The position numbers and the translations under genes were made by a program. This document shows positions 1 through 10,765 of a DNA stretch of 64,000 nt, in pieces. The stretch is from Euryodendron excelsum (Eukaryota > Streptophyta > Magnoliopsida > Ericales > Pentaphylacaceae), in contig CM065387.1 of NCBI GenBank assembly GCA_033060915.1, positions 29,997,001 to 30,061,000 on the forward strand. The letters run 5' to 3'. The notes under the pieces were generated by a model, which had not been told where the DNA came from, did not search any database, and was given only the letters and a program-made list of their open reading frames with translations. How positions within the stretch are numbered: the first letter of the stretch is position 1; the number at the start of each line of letters is the position of its first letter.

Positions 1-2137
1 ATACTATTTTATTTTCTTTTCAGTTTGTAAACTCCAATAAGCAAAAGAAATGAATTCAAACCACAAATTTAAAATCTAACAATAGTGTAAAAGAACCTAG
101 CTTTTAGAAAAATCATTTCTATACGTCACACGTAATACTTGCTGCCAAGTTTCATGAAGTTTAAGACAATTGCACCATCTTTGGACCTCCAAATGGTAAA
201 AATTCTTCTGGGTGTGGGACACGGGTGGTAAGTTCAATTTTAACTTCTATCTCTCTTTTTTTTTTTTTTTAATTTAATTTTTTTTGTTTCTTTTTTTAAA
301 ATTGATACCATAAAACCAAGGAAATACAGGGACGAGAGCATCATTCGAGGGGCATGTGGTTGTATACAGCATGTTACGTCCTTTTCCACTCACGTGAATT
401 TTGTTTGCTTTCTCTCTCATGGTTATTCAAATGAAAATGATATCCCCTCATTTATTTTTGTATTCCTAGACTGGATTTCTCAAAATATAGTTTGAGGTTT
501 AAATAATACGGTTTGGTTTAAAAGACTAATAGTAATTCGTAAAAAAAATTCTTCTTTTTGCTTTTATAAATTTGTTATTAGTCATTGCTGGTATTTGATC
601 CTTTTGCAGGATCATATAGCCCTCCTGCTCCTTTGATAATGCAGCGACTTCAACTGTTAGATGGATCCAATTAGTGTGTTTGAAACCTCTTGCATTATAA
701 GAGGAGGAGAAGAGACTCATGATTTTGATAAATTTGTTTCCATTGTAGACTGTGCTAATATCTCCTAGGCTTCATTTCTATTGTATGACTTTCATCATAC
801 GCACCTTGGAAGTAGGGAAGGAGCAAGAAGGGTTAGGGGGCCAGGGTTTTAAAAATATAGATTAAGGCCCGTGGTCCCTTAATCTTAAAACTCATTCCAA
901 AATATAGGTTATAGTTTAAAAAATTACAATTCAGATTAGCATTCTGGCCCCACGACGCTAGAAATTTAAAAAAAAAAAAAAACATATATTATCTGTTATA
1001 ATATCCTTAGAAGAAGTCCTCCCTCTAAAGTTAGACCAATTATAGGCTATCTTATATTTTCCACAAAAAATTTTAACTTTTCTCTAAACAGTTTCTCCTG
1101 AAGTAAACAATTTTTCTAAAAAAAAACTATGATTTTGAGCTCCAGGCTTGCCTATTTTATTTAATATTTTGGGCTCGAGGTTTTCCTAACTTTTAGGTGA
1201 AATAGATTACTAGCCTTCAAATACAGTACTTAATCTAATAAAAAAAAAAAATTTGTCTACAAGCCCTCAATTAATCTGGCATCATCCCTAAAAAAAATTA
1301 GTCTCATTAGATAACTTTTGTCACGCCATCAATGATATTTGTAAATGTAATTTTTCTTTCTTCTAAATTTTATAATAAAATAAACTTTCCTTTAATTTAA
1401 TAGTCCACTAGAAACAGATTTCACTTTTCACATGTAATGTTAACCTTCAAATACAGTACTTTTTAATTAGTACCACTTCTTTACTTTTTATAATGTTGTA
1501 TACTTGTAAACAAACACTTCTAATGTAAGTACATGAAGTACGATGCAATGGGTTTGTACGTTACAACAGTAAACCATTTAAATTGTTCAAAGGACTATAT
1601 TTTTTGTATTGCTTTAATTCAATGTTCTTAATTTAAAAAAAAAAAAAATCCTTTCAAGAAGTAATAAACAGTGTGTAAGTCTAACTTTACACTTCCATAC
1701 TGACATTTTGAAATTGATTGCATTTCTATAGTTGTTTATTTGTTTTGTCAATTTTGCTTTTCTGATTGTGGTCTATAAGAAAGTCAGAATCTTGAAATGG
1801 ATTTTCTTTACTTTTCTTAAAAAGAGAGAATTAATAGTTAGGTCATAAAATACTTGATATTATAATTTATAAATTGAAGATTCAATCATGCTATATTTGT
1901 CAAAATAAGATTCAGTCACATCTTCCAGATGTGCGGCTAACAAATTGGGAATTTATTAGTTGAGGGCTACAAAATATACATTTTTCAGGTGGCATTATGT
2001 ATTAATCAAGTCTCCAAATTATTTAGTGTTAAAAGGCATATATTTTGTAGAAATTAGTAATACATTTTTATATATTTAGAAAATGTGATTGAATGTTAAT
2101 TTCTACATATATATCATGATTGAATCCAAAATTCACA
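1..2137. other. AT-rich intergenic DNA, no gene recognised
   Basis: This stretch is AT-rich, with many short A and T homopolymers (for example the T-run near 246-270 and A-runs near 969-982 and 1635-1648). Frames are short and resemble no family I know. A 64-codon minus-strand frame at 526-720 has no recognisable domain. No RNA gene or transposon terminus was seen. Confidence 0.6.
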
Positions 2138-2251
2138 AAAAAAAAAAAAAAAAAAAAATTACTAAGTTGCAATTTCTTGTGTTCCCACGTCCTAGCCGTT
2201 CATACCCCACCCCCACCCCCCCCCCACCCACCCCCCCCCCCCCCCCCCACC

Positions 2252-2304
<53 letters not shown>
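2138..2304. repeat. Low-complexity A / C / A homopolymer tract
   Basis: An A-run (about 2138-2158) is followed by ordinary sequence, then a C-rich run with a few A interruptions (about 2207-2272), then directly by an A-run (2273-2304). The minus strand is therefore a long G-run next to a T-run. The short frames across it encode only Pro/Lys or Gly/Phe homopolymers and are not genes. Length is likely unstable in vivo and uncertain in the assembly. Confidence 0.9.
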
Positions 2305-2305
<1 letters not shown>

Positions 2306-2644
2306 AAACAAAGAACGCAACTTTGAGGACAATGACAATAAAAGGCAATCATAAACTGCAGCAGCAACATGGGTGTCAGTGCCAAAAAGGCAGTGGGTAA
2401 CATGCATTCTCATGTTCATGATTCATGTGTCTATCCATCCATCCATCACAGAAATTGATTTTCTAAGTGAACTCTGTACATAGTGATGTTAATTGACAAT
2501 GCATTTCTTCTCAAAAAGCACATCTTCTTACTTTGCAGCATTACAATCAATTATTATACAAAACAGAAGAGAATATATATATAGAGGAGGGAGGGAGGAA
2601 GGGGTTGTTAATTATTGGAATGAAGGAAGATGTTGTAGCAGCGA

Positions 2645-2662
2645 GCATGCATGCATGCATGC

Positions 2663-2664
<2 letters not shown>
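2645..2664. repeat. (GCAT)5 microsatellite
   Basis: Five perfect GCAT units run straight into the GA repeat that follows. GCATGC is self-complementary, so the tract is a run of overlapping palindromes. It lies 3' of the TPD1-like stop codon, probably in that gene's 3' UTR or just beyond. Confidence 0.95.

Positions 2665-2742
<78 letters not shown>
2665..2742. repeat. (GA)39 microsatellite
   Basis: Thirty-nine uninterrupted GA units end three bases from the TGA stop of the minus-strand TPD1-like gene. In the transcript it would read as a long CU repeat at the start of the 3' UTR. Likely highly polymorphic in length. Confidence 0.97.
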
Positions 2743-2745
<3 letters not shown>

Positions 2746-3281
2746 TCACTCGCACTGGAAGTACCAAGAAGCAGGGTAGAGAAGATACATTTGATGGTGA
2801 GAGTAATTGAATGAGAACTTCTGAAGGGGCTGCAACGGCAACCCATTGTTGACCACGCAGTCGTTGTAGCCGAGCACTTTGAAGAGGGTGGGGCTGACTA
2901 GATCCTGAGAAAAGCTTCCGCATTTCAGGTGAATGTCGATCACAGGGCACATCGGACACTTGTTCTGCACTTCCACCCTGAATTTTGGAGGATCCATGGT
3001 GGCCATCTGCGTCTGTCTTACTGTTGGACTATTATTGGTGCCGCCACACTTTGCTCCCCACCCTGCAAAAATGCATGCTTGCTGAGCAAATTAAAACAGT
3101 TTGAATATTGTTATTCAATTTTAAGTTATAATCGTATCCTGAATAAGTGTGTGTCTGTGCGCGCGCATGAGAGAGAGAGAGAGGGAGAGAGAGAGAGAGA
3201 GAGTTACAAACCAAATTGGAGAAAGGCAAAGGTGAGAGAAGTCCAGAGAACAAGCTTAAAAGTGGGCCGCCGGTGTCGCAT
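2746..3281 (-). CDS. TPD1-like small secreted cysteine-rich protein (2 exons)
   Basis: Two exons on the minus strand give 128 residues. Exon 1 is 3281-3212, from an ATG to a G|GTTTGT donor. The intron is 3211-3063 and ends TTTTGCAG. Exon 2 is 3062-2746 with a TGA stop. The phase-1 join restores one open frame. Residues 1-24 form a signal peptide: basic RHRR, then a hydrophobic core with LVLWTSLTF. The mature part has the family signature: VEVQNKC with C59 and C62, IHLKCGSF with C71, LVSP, YNDCVVNNG with C92, then a Phe-rich FSFNY stretch and C127. With C29 this makes six cysteines. TPD1 of Arabidopsis is a secreted ligand of the EMS1/EXS receptor kinase that specifies anther tapetum; many short paralogues have no assigned role. 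Whether this copy acts in anthers is not shown here. It could be a lineage-specific paralogue. Family call strong, exact orthology unknown. Confidence 0.82.
3149..3203. repeat. GT/GC/GA compound microsatellite in the TPD1-like intron
   Basis: A GTGTGT and GCGCGC stretch is followed by a near-perfect GA run (3169-3203, one extra G near 3184). On the gene's strand it is a CT-rich run starting seven bases after the exon 1 donor, so length changes would alter the short 149-nt intron. Confidence 0.9.
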
Positions 3282-3338
3282 TTTCAGTTCCACTCGGAAT
3301 GAATGTGGAGGGTTTCAAATGCCTCCCCAGTCAGCTGG

Positions 3339-3346
3339 TTATATAG
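3339..3346 (-). promoter_or_regulatory. Candidate TATA box of the TPD1-like gene
   Basis: Reads CTATATAA on the minus strand, about 58 bases upstream of the ATG at 3281. That spacing would put the start of transcription near 3310 and give a 5' UTR of about 30 nt. No other good TATA lies between it and the ATG. Confidence 0.55.
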
Positions 3347-3425
3347 ACCTCTGAAAGGGAGGAAAGATTGGTGGGGTATGGTTTGGTGCATTGTGAATTT
3401 TTGTGGTTGTGTGGAGCAGAAGAAT

Positions 3426-3467
<42 letters not shown>

Positions 3468-3488
3468 ACATACATACATATATATATA
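3426..3488. repeat. (TA)10(GA)11 plus CATA/TA microsatellites
   Basis: (TA)10 at 3426-3445 abuts (GA)11 at 3446-3467, followed by CATA units and a further TA run to about 3488. It lies about 80-140 bp upstream of the TPD1-like TATA box, where GA/CT elements can act in plant core promoters; that function is inferred. Confidence 0.9.
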
Positions 3489-3670
3489 GGATTAGAAATC
3501 AAATCAAAGAGCTGCAGACAGAAAATCTTGTCAGTTAGGCTTCTGGGGTCTCTACCTCACTTTGGGCATGTGGAGGAGATGGCTTGGTAGGAAGAGATGT
3601 ATGGTCGATCACTCTCGTCTCCAGTCTTTGCATGTGAGACTCTCTGTATATACGTTGTGTACGAAAGACC

Positions 3671-3715
<45 letters not shown>
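3671..3715. repeat. (AAT)15 microsatellite
   Basis: Fifteen perfect AAT units. The short frame across it (poly-Ile) is not a gene. Confidence 0.97.
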
Positions 3716-5448
3716 CACATCACATGCTAATACTTGGAGTGGGGGGAGAGAGCCGAGGAGCTATCCGTTCCAGACTTGAGGATCAATAATAATGATTCTG
3801 CCTGCTCTTTTCTTTATTTATTTAGACTCCTAAATCAGTTCATTTGATTCTGCCTGGTTTCACTACCACTGAACTCAATTCTGAACCCCGACACAACAGT
3901 GTAACAGATGCGAAGCATCGCGAATATATGCAATCATAGTGGTCGTTTTTGTTTCTTTTTCTTTAAACTAGCAAATATTTATAAATTTTATTGCAACGTC
4001 GTATTGTAACTTCAATAATAAAAGATTTTTTATTTGTTTTGCTCAAGAGTCCAAACTACAATGCGGCTTTGTTCACATTTTACCACACTGATCAATTAAT
4101 TTTTACTGAAATTTTGAAAGTATAAAGTGTAATTACCTCAACAATATAATAGTGTAAATAGTTTAATATAATGAATTAGCATGAGAAATTACCTCAGTAA
4201 TTTCAATCTTTATAAATGAACCAATATGATATGTAGTACACTAATTTCGCTTTTTTAATTGGACATAACTACCCTTAAATTAATGAATTGATTCCACATT
4301 GGTTTTTATAAGAAATGCATTACATTTTTCGTTTTGCTCTTTATGTACTGCTCCTGCATGCCTAAGCACTGAAGAGATCACCATGACCAGCACTAGCTAG
4401 CTGGGTTATTCCACCTTCAGCACAGTGACTTCGATGACACACAACAGTTTTGAGTAAGCGTCAATGCCTTGTTCCACCTTTGCAAAGTGATAATGATAGA
4501 TAGATAATACATCACTCTAAATTGTCTTCCTTCCTTCCTTCCTCCACAAGTTGTAGTTGTGATATAAAGTAACTGTTGACATCCAAATTAAAGAGTTCCA
4601 CAAATTCTAGCCCCAGCTTTCGGAAACAAAGTTTAGTAGTTAGGTAGTACTAATTCTGGTAGTAATCCCCCTTAAATAGTGACACGTAGTAAGTATACAT
4701 CAGCAAGCAACCTGAGTTAATAGAGTAATGGAAAGACTTTTAAAGAAAAATACCACTTAACAAAATCTGATAGGATATTTTCTTAAAAGTCACCCCACTA
4801 CTATTCAAACTTAGGTTGTTAATGTATTCATCCACCACATGTCACCATTTAATAGAAATTATCACTGAGTACTGAGTACTACTTGACCGTTAGACTATTT
4901 TCCTAGATTTTGGTATCCTTCCTATATATAGTATATATCTATGTATAATGTTGTAACAAATATCTATTTTAATTATAGGCACATTCAATAATTTAAAACC
5001 TTCTTTAAGACCATTAAACCTCGTTTGCTTCCCACACAGGATAAGTAGTTCTTAGGAGTCTTGGGACTCTTTGTCCCTGGAATAATAGTTCCATAGAAAA
5101 AAAAAAAATTGTGTACTAAATTGTGGGTCCTACCCATTTTTGCTGATATTGAACAAAAATTAAATCTATTTTTCATGTACAAACTTAGCCATGCATCATA
5201 GCATACTTATCATACTTGAACTTAGAAATATGTTCCAATAAGATTTAAAATATGATAATTATTTGAATATAACAAAATTTTGTATTTCAAATTTTGACAC
5301 CACTCAAAATAAAAAGTTCTGGTTCTGCCTAATCCTAAGGCATTTGTATGTGACTTAACCTCACTTAAGTGCCATTAGAGAATTGGTATGGTGCTATGGA
5401 GCGGTGTTTATTTTTCTTGAGTCTAGAAGAGCAAAACCAACAAAGTTT

Positions 5449-5451
<3 letters not shown>
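3716..5451. other. Intergenic DNA, no supported gene
   Basis: AT-rich sequence with short frames only. Small simple repeats occur (GATA near 4495-4507, CTTC near 4529-4542). A 24-codon minus-strand stretch around 4411-4482 looks slightly gene-like but could not be tied to a family. Confidence 0.5.

Positions 5452-5489
<38 letters not shown>
5452..5489. repeat. (TC)19 microsatellite
   Basis: Nineteen perfect TC units in otherwise ordinary AT-rich DNA, not close to any gene I can support. Confidence 0.97.
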
Positions 5490-5493
<4 letters not shown>

Positions 5494-5647
5494 ATGTACA
5501 TGTGTGCCTGTTCCATCTCTCCCTCTTCCCCCGGTAAACTTCAGCAAGACCTAGCAAGTTTTTTTTTTTTATTATTTTAGGACGAAAAAATATAAAGTTT
5601 GCAATTCAAGAAAAATAGTCTTTTTCTCTTCCTGTCTGGCATTGACC

Positions 5648-6140
5648 GAATTGCTTTGGCTTTACTAGCTGCAATATTATATTGATTTCTTAAAATAAAT
5701 ATGAAAGATGGCGAATTTTTTTTAAGAAACCAAGAATCATCTCTTTAACAATTACCTCTATCATGCATTGAATGAACAGGAATTTGATGTGAAAAACTTC
5801 TTCGGCCAAAGACTTTACTTTGGCAACTTGTTGAATGACAGCTACCGAACCAATTAGCACATGAATAAGCTAGAAAAGAGAAGATGATTTAACTTTTTAA
5901 AAGAAAATGGGTAAGTAATACAATCGAATTGCTTTGGCTTTACTAGCTGCAATATTATTTTGAATTCTTAAAAAAAAAAAATATGAAAGAGGACGAATTT
6001 TTTTAACCAACCAAGAATCATCTCTTTAACAATACTTCTACTATGCATTGAATGAATATGAACTTGATTTGAAAATTTTCTTTGGCCAGAGACTTTACTT
6101 TGCCAACTTGTTGAATGACAGCTACCAAACCCATTAGCAC
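5648..6140. repeat. 278-bp tandem duplication (second copy cut by an LTR)
   Basis: The segment 5648-5860, starting GAATTGCTTTGGC and ending ATTAGCAC, recurs at 5926-6140 with scattered substitutions and small indels. The offset is 278 bp. The first copy continues ATGAATAAGC, but the second breaks off into the copia LTR. The LTR thus probably landed inside the second copy. No coding capacity recognised. Confidence 0.85.
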
Positions 6141-6141
6141 T

Positions 6142-7489
6142 TGTGTGTCAGATTTATTGAGAATTGCAGAATTTTTCACGACTCGATTATAGTACATACG
6201 TATATTATTAAAAATTTTAATTTGATTAGTAAAAATTAATTTGCGTGATTAGTATTATACCTTTGAAATCTCTCTAGTTTGATCCCAAATACCAATAGGT
6301 ATGATCTTTAAAAACCTTGTTCTTTGATCTCGAACAGCAAGCAACAACAAGAAGCACGAACCAACTACCCAAACTCAATCTTCAAACTTCTGTTGTATCC
6401 TTCGTACACGCCTTACTCTAGACAAAGTGGACTTACAGTTGCTAGAGTTTCTTTCTCTAACAAAAATGTGTATCTCTCAATTATGAGTAAGTGTAACCCT
6501 AACTGCTCTTACAGTACGTATATATAGAGGCTACTGCAAAGACCATAGGATTAGTATGACTAGAGCTTCCTACGCAAATAAGGATTCCTAATCCAATCGG
6601 AATTAATCCATATTTACGTAAATTATAATTTATACCACTAATGAATTGTAACTGCATTTATTGTCATACTATGAATTATATTTTGAGCTCCATATTATTA
6701 AATGCTTATTTATCTCCACACGTTAAGATCACAGATACCTGTCTATTAAATTAAATTAAATAAAATTATTTAATTCCTTGAGACTTTTCACTTAACTTAT
6801 TTGATATGTTGGATTTATAATCCACCTGTAGGGTTTAACATAATCAAAACCTATAAACTTCTTCAATGGGGTATTGTCAATCCCTATACAGAGACATGAA
6901 TTTCATAAATAATTAATATTTATTATACACGTAATGTTATTGTCCAACCCAATGAGCTTATTGACCCATAACAAAAAATATCACTCTTCTATAAATCAAA
7001 ACAATAAACACTACATGCACGTGTCTATTTATTATATTAGGATTAAGAGCATAAGTACTCATAATAATCATGAGGTATTAATTGTTTTATATAATCTGTA
7101 TAAAAATAATTACCTCAACACGGTTCTATTCAATACACAAAAGTATACTAGTGTAAGAAATTGAAACTATATCATTCCCTATAATCAAGACAGACTTATT
7201 AAAACTTTACGCCACAATCCTACTGATGTTGTGTCTAGTTCTATCTAAGATTGTAAACGATAAGCTTATATTCCATAAGAACTAATGATCTGATCTTCAG
7301 TGTGTAAGCTGTACTCTATACATCAAATCATCTACTATATAGAATAAGAGACACACATACATAATTATTAAATAAATAACGCAAGGCAACATCGCTCACA
7401 TAGATTCTCATTAAAATGGAATAACTAATTTATTAATAAATACTAAAACCATTATACAAAGTATGTCTTTTAGTATAAATCCGTATACA
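6142..7489 (-). mobile_element. Ty1/copia 3' LTR
   Basis: On the minus strand it begins TGTATACGG right after the polypurine stretch AAGTGAGAGA that overlaps the pol stop, and ends about ...CTGACACACA at 6142. A CTATATATA motif near 6519-6529 fits the LTR promoter. Beyond 6142 is host duplication sequence with no primer binding site, so this is a 3' LTR. The left edge is placed to within a few bases from the break in the host duplication. AT-rich and without coding capacity. Confidence 0.7.
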
Positions 7490-7493
7490 TCTC

Positions 7494-7908
7494 TCACTTA
7501 GACTCAAAGACCTGCAGTAATACATCTAAGTCCCATCCCCTCTAAAAAAAAGTCTTAAGTGGTAAGCTCTTCGTAAAAGGGGCTGACAAGTTGTCTGCTG
7601 ATGTAATCTTAGTAACCACCACATCACCTCTATGCACTATGTCTCTTATCAGGTAATACTTACGCTCGATGTGTTTTGCCCTCTTGTGGGCCTTAGGTTC
7701 CTTCTAGTTAACAGCCGCCCCGCTATTATTACAATAAAGTGCAATTGGCGATTGTACTGCAGGTACCTCTCCTAGATCTAACAAAAAGGTTCTAAGCCAA
7801 ACGGCCTCCTTCGCTGCCTCAGAGGCCACCACTTATCCAGCTTCCATGGTGGAATCAGCAACACATGATTGCTTGATACTCCTCCAACTAATGCCTCCAC
7901 CTCCTAAG
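7494..7908 (-). pseudogene. Ty1/copia pol, RNase H C-terminal fragment
   Basis: The minus strand reads LGGGGISWRSIKQS, then DSTMEA, then LYCNNSGA, HKRAKHIERKYYLIRDIVHR and LSAPFTKSLP. These are the ordered landmarks of the copia RNase H end of pol, which degrades the RNA of the RNA-DNA hybrid during reverse transcription. In-frame stops occur after DSTMEAG, after SGAAVN and after LKTFF, so it is dead. The reading frame is cut exactly at 7908|7909 where the Tat-like LTR starts. Its family differs from the plus-strand copia fragment at 26825, so the two are not halves of one element. Confidence 0.88.
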
Positions 7909-9009
7909 TGTTGCGCCCTGATTTTTCATACTCGAGAAAAATACGCATAAGTGAGAAATACACAGTACTTTCTTGTTAGAACTCATCCTCCTAGAAGGAT
8001 GAGTGCGACTAGATTTGAATTGGCAATTGATTTTTAATAATGGCTTTTGAAAAAGATTTAAAGTCATCACTTAACTTGATTAAGGTGAGTTAGGTCACCT
8101 AAAACTAAACACAATTCGAAGATTACACTTTGGGTTTTTGAATAGGTTTTGGAAAACTTCCTTAAGAGAGGGTTTTTAAGAAAACAAGTTGTTTGGTAAC
8201 CTTTAGAAAGTTTTAAGCTCTTTTTGAAAATAACTCCATTTTTGGTCTTCGAAAACAGTGATTCTAGGTTCGGAGGTTAGTTACGTATAGGAAAGATATT
8301 CTAAGAACATCACCCTATCCCGCCCTTGCTGTACCTACATGTCTATTCACCCTAAGTTCACTCTTTTGGAGTCTTTGATTGTCCATTGTCCAACTATATC
8401 CACTTTGAAAAGAAGTTTAGAAAGATGTTTGATATGATGCATGACATGCAAGTACAAGAAAAGAATTTGATTTTGAGAATAGATTTGAAGAGAAGATTTG
8501 ATTTTGAAAATAAATTATAGAAAAGATCTGAAGCTTAAAAAAAGGTTACAGAAATTGGAAACTTGAAAAAGACTATAGAATTAAAAACTTAAAAAGGGTT
8601 ATGACTGCACCCATGAGGGTTGCCTACGTATCTCTTTGTTGGGAATCAGATCAGTTGTAGTTTGAACAAGAGTCCAATTAAAAATAGATACTTCGAGATT
8701 TTTGAAAAGTTTGATTTGAAAATATTTGATTTGAACTTTGAATAGAAAATTAAAAATTGAAATTGGATTTCAAATCGAACATGGAGATTTAAAAATTGAT
8801 TTTGACTTGAAAAGATTAAACTTGGAAAAAGAACTTGGACTTAATTTAGAAAAGAAGCAGTTGAGTTTTGAAAATATTTTGATTTAGATTGACGTTGGAA
8901 ACCATCTTGATTTAGAAAGGAGTTTTAGAAAAGAGTTTAAGCTTTCTAACTTAGGATTAGTGTTAAACTAAGGTTTGGCTTCCTCGGGTTAAGATAACAT
9001 AAGGTTGAA

Positions 9010-9420
9010 GCATGTAATTGAATTGAAAGGTTTGTTTTAGACTTGAGAGGTTTGATTTTAGAATGTTGGATCTAGGAAAGGTTTGAATTAGGAAAGTTGG
9101 ACTTAAGAAAGATTTGATTTGGTTTAGAAACACTTGACTTAGGAAAGACTTGTAAAGATTTGACTTTGATTATTTGATTTAGAAAGAGTTTAGAAAGTTT
9201 AAGGTTTAGGAAAGATTGGAATTTAGAAATCTTTGAATTAGGAATGTTTCAAAATGGGAAAGTTTGATATGTTGAATTTAAAAAGTTGAAATTTAGAAAG
9301 GTTTGAAATTAGGAAATATTGGAGTTAGGAAATATTAGAGTTAAGGAAAGATTAGAATTAGGAAAGGTTTGATTCCTATTTCCTAAAGTTAAAGATTAGA
9401 TTTTATTTTCAAAAATTGAT
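9010..9420. repeat. Degenerate GGAAAGNTTGAATTA-type repeats in LTR
   Basis: Many imperfect units built on TTAGGAAAG and TTTGAATT follow each other at about 9-20 bp. The equivalent zones in the other LTRs are near 19100-19720 and 24840-25180. Non-coding; probably grown by slippage. Confidence 0.7.
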
Positions 9421-10757
9421 TATTTGATTTGGTTTCTAAAATTGAAGGATTTGATCTAGTTTTCTAAATTAAAAGATTTGATTTAACATAGAATTGGAAA
9501 GGTTGAGTTTTGAAAATCTAGGATTTTGGAAATCTATGATTTGGTGTAGAAAAATATATTTTGAAAACCTAAGATTTGATGTAGAAGATAGTTTTTGGAA
9601 ACATATGGGTTAAGACAAAATAGGAAGTCATGATTTTAGGAAAGGGAACTAGGGTTTCATGACCATGAATTCTAGGACTTAACTTGGACTCTAAGGAAAA
9701 GGATTTTTGAAAAGTGAATATTTTAAAAAGAGTTTTTAGAAAGTAGATTTTTGAAGAGAGTTTTTGGAAGGAAGTTTGAAAAGTAATTTGGAAAGGGGTT
9801 TGAATATGGACTTTTGAAACTTTTGAATGTCTCACTTTCCTAAAACGATTCTAACTATGAAAAGATTAGAACCATTCTAGGTTTGTGATTTTGCAAAACA
9901 ATAAAAACTTGAAATATGGACCATAATGTTCACATTAAATATCACACTTCCCTAAAACAACCCCAATCATGGAATGGCTAGAATTTTCTTAAGATTGTGG
10001 TTTTGATAAAAACAATTTAGGGTTTACATCCAAAAATTTGGACATTGATAATCACAATGAATATAACACTTTTCTTAATGAGCCTAACCATGGAATGACT
10101 AGAATCACTTTAGGATTGTGATTTTGAAAACAAGTTTGAAAAAAAAATTTTGAATACAAGTTTTGAAAATGAGTTTTGATGCAAGTTCGAAAACAACTTT
10201 GAAAACAAATTTGAAGAGATATATGAATATGATATGTATAATGCAAAGAAGGTCGTAAACATACAAGGTTAGGCTTCACCACATAATCAAGGGCGCCGAA
10301 CCCACACCATTGATGGTCAAATTCGAAAAAAGCCCCTAGCACGGTGACTTTCAACAAGTCTTCCTAGGCATGAACCAAGGAGTCCCTTGTTTCAAGCACG
10401 CAAAAAAGGGAGGTAGAAGATGGGGGATTAAAATAGAAGAAAATCCAAGTGGGTTAGGAGAGAGAAGAGAGAGGAAGAATTACATAAAATAAATCGAAAG
10501 CCTACCCCGTATTCTTCTTGCTTTGATTTCTTTGTTTGCTTCACTTTACTCGAACCTTGAGAACTTCTAAGTTGTAGTACTTTGAGTGTTCAATGGAGGT
10601 TTTGGAGGCTTGAGTTTGAGTGTAAATAGTGTATGGAGGCTAGGGTTTGAAGAGACTAAAGAGAGCTAGGGTTTGGAGAGACTTCGAGCTTTGAATTGTG
10701 AGAGACAGAGTTTCTGGACTGAGTTTGCAAACTATTTTCACGTAGAGGGAGGGTCTG

Positions 10758-10765
10758 TATTTATA
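10758..10765 (-). promoter_or_regulatory. LTR TATA box (3' LTR copy)
   Basis: TATAAATA on the minus strand, in a GC-richer context followed by CAGACCCTCC. The same box is intact at 26590-26597 in the 5' LTR, but in the solo LTR (21430-21437) it reads TACAAATA. Position within the LTR fits a U3 promoter. Confidence 0.6.

Noticed and set aside
2089..2419. Proline-, lysine- or glycine-rich ORFs across the C/A tract
   Set aside because: Pure homopolymer translation on both strands without a conserved domain.
2533..2959. Arg-Glu or Ser-Leu repeat ORFs over the GA microsatellite
   Set aside because: Dinucleotide repeat translated in several frames; overlaps the real TPD1-like exon.
4409..4484. 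Minus-strand stretch VEQGIDAYSKLLCVIEVTVL ending in a stop, preceded by CTTTGCAAAG
   Set aside because: It resembles a last exon but is too short, has no identifiable upstream exon and no known domain.
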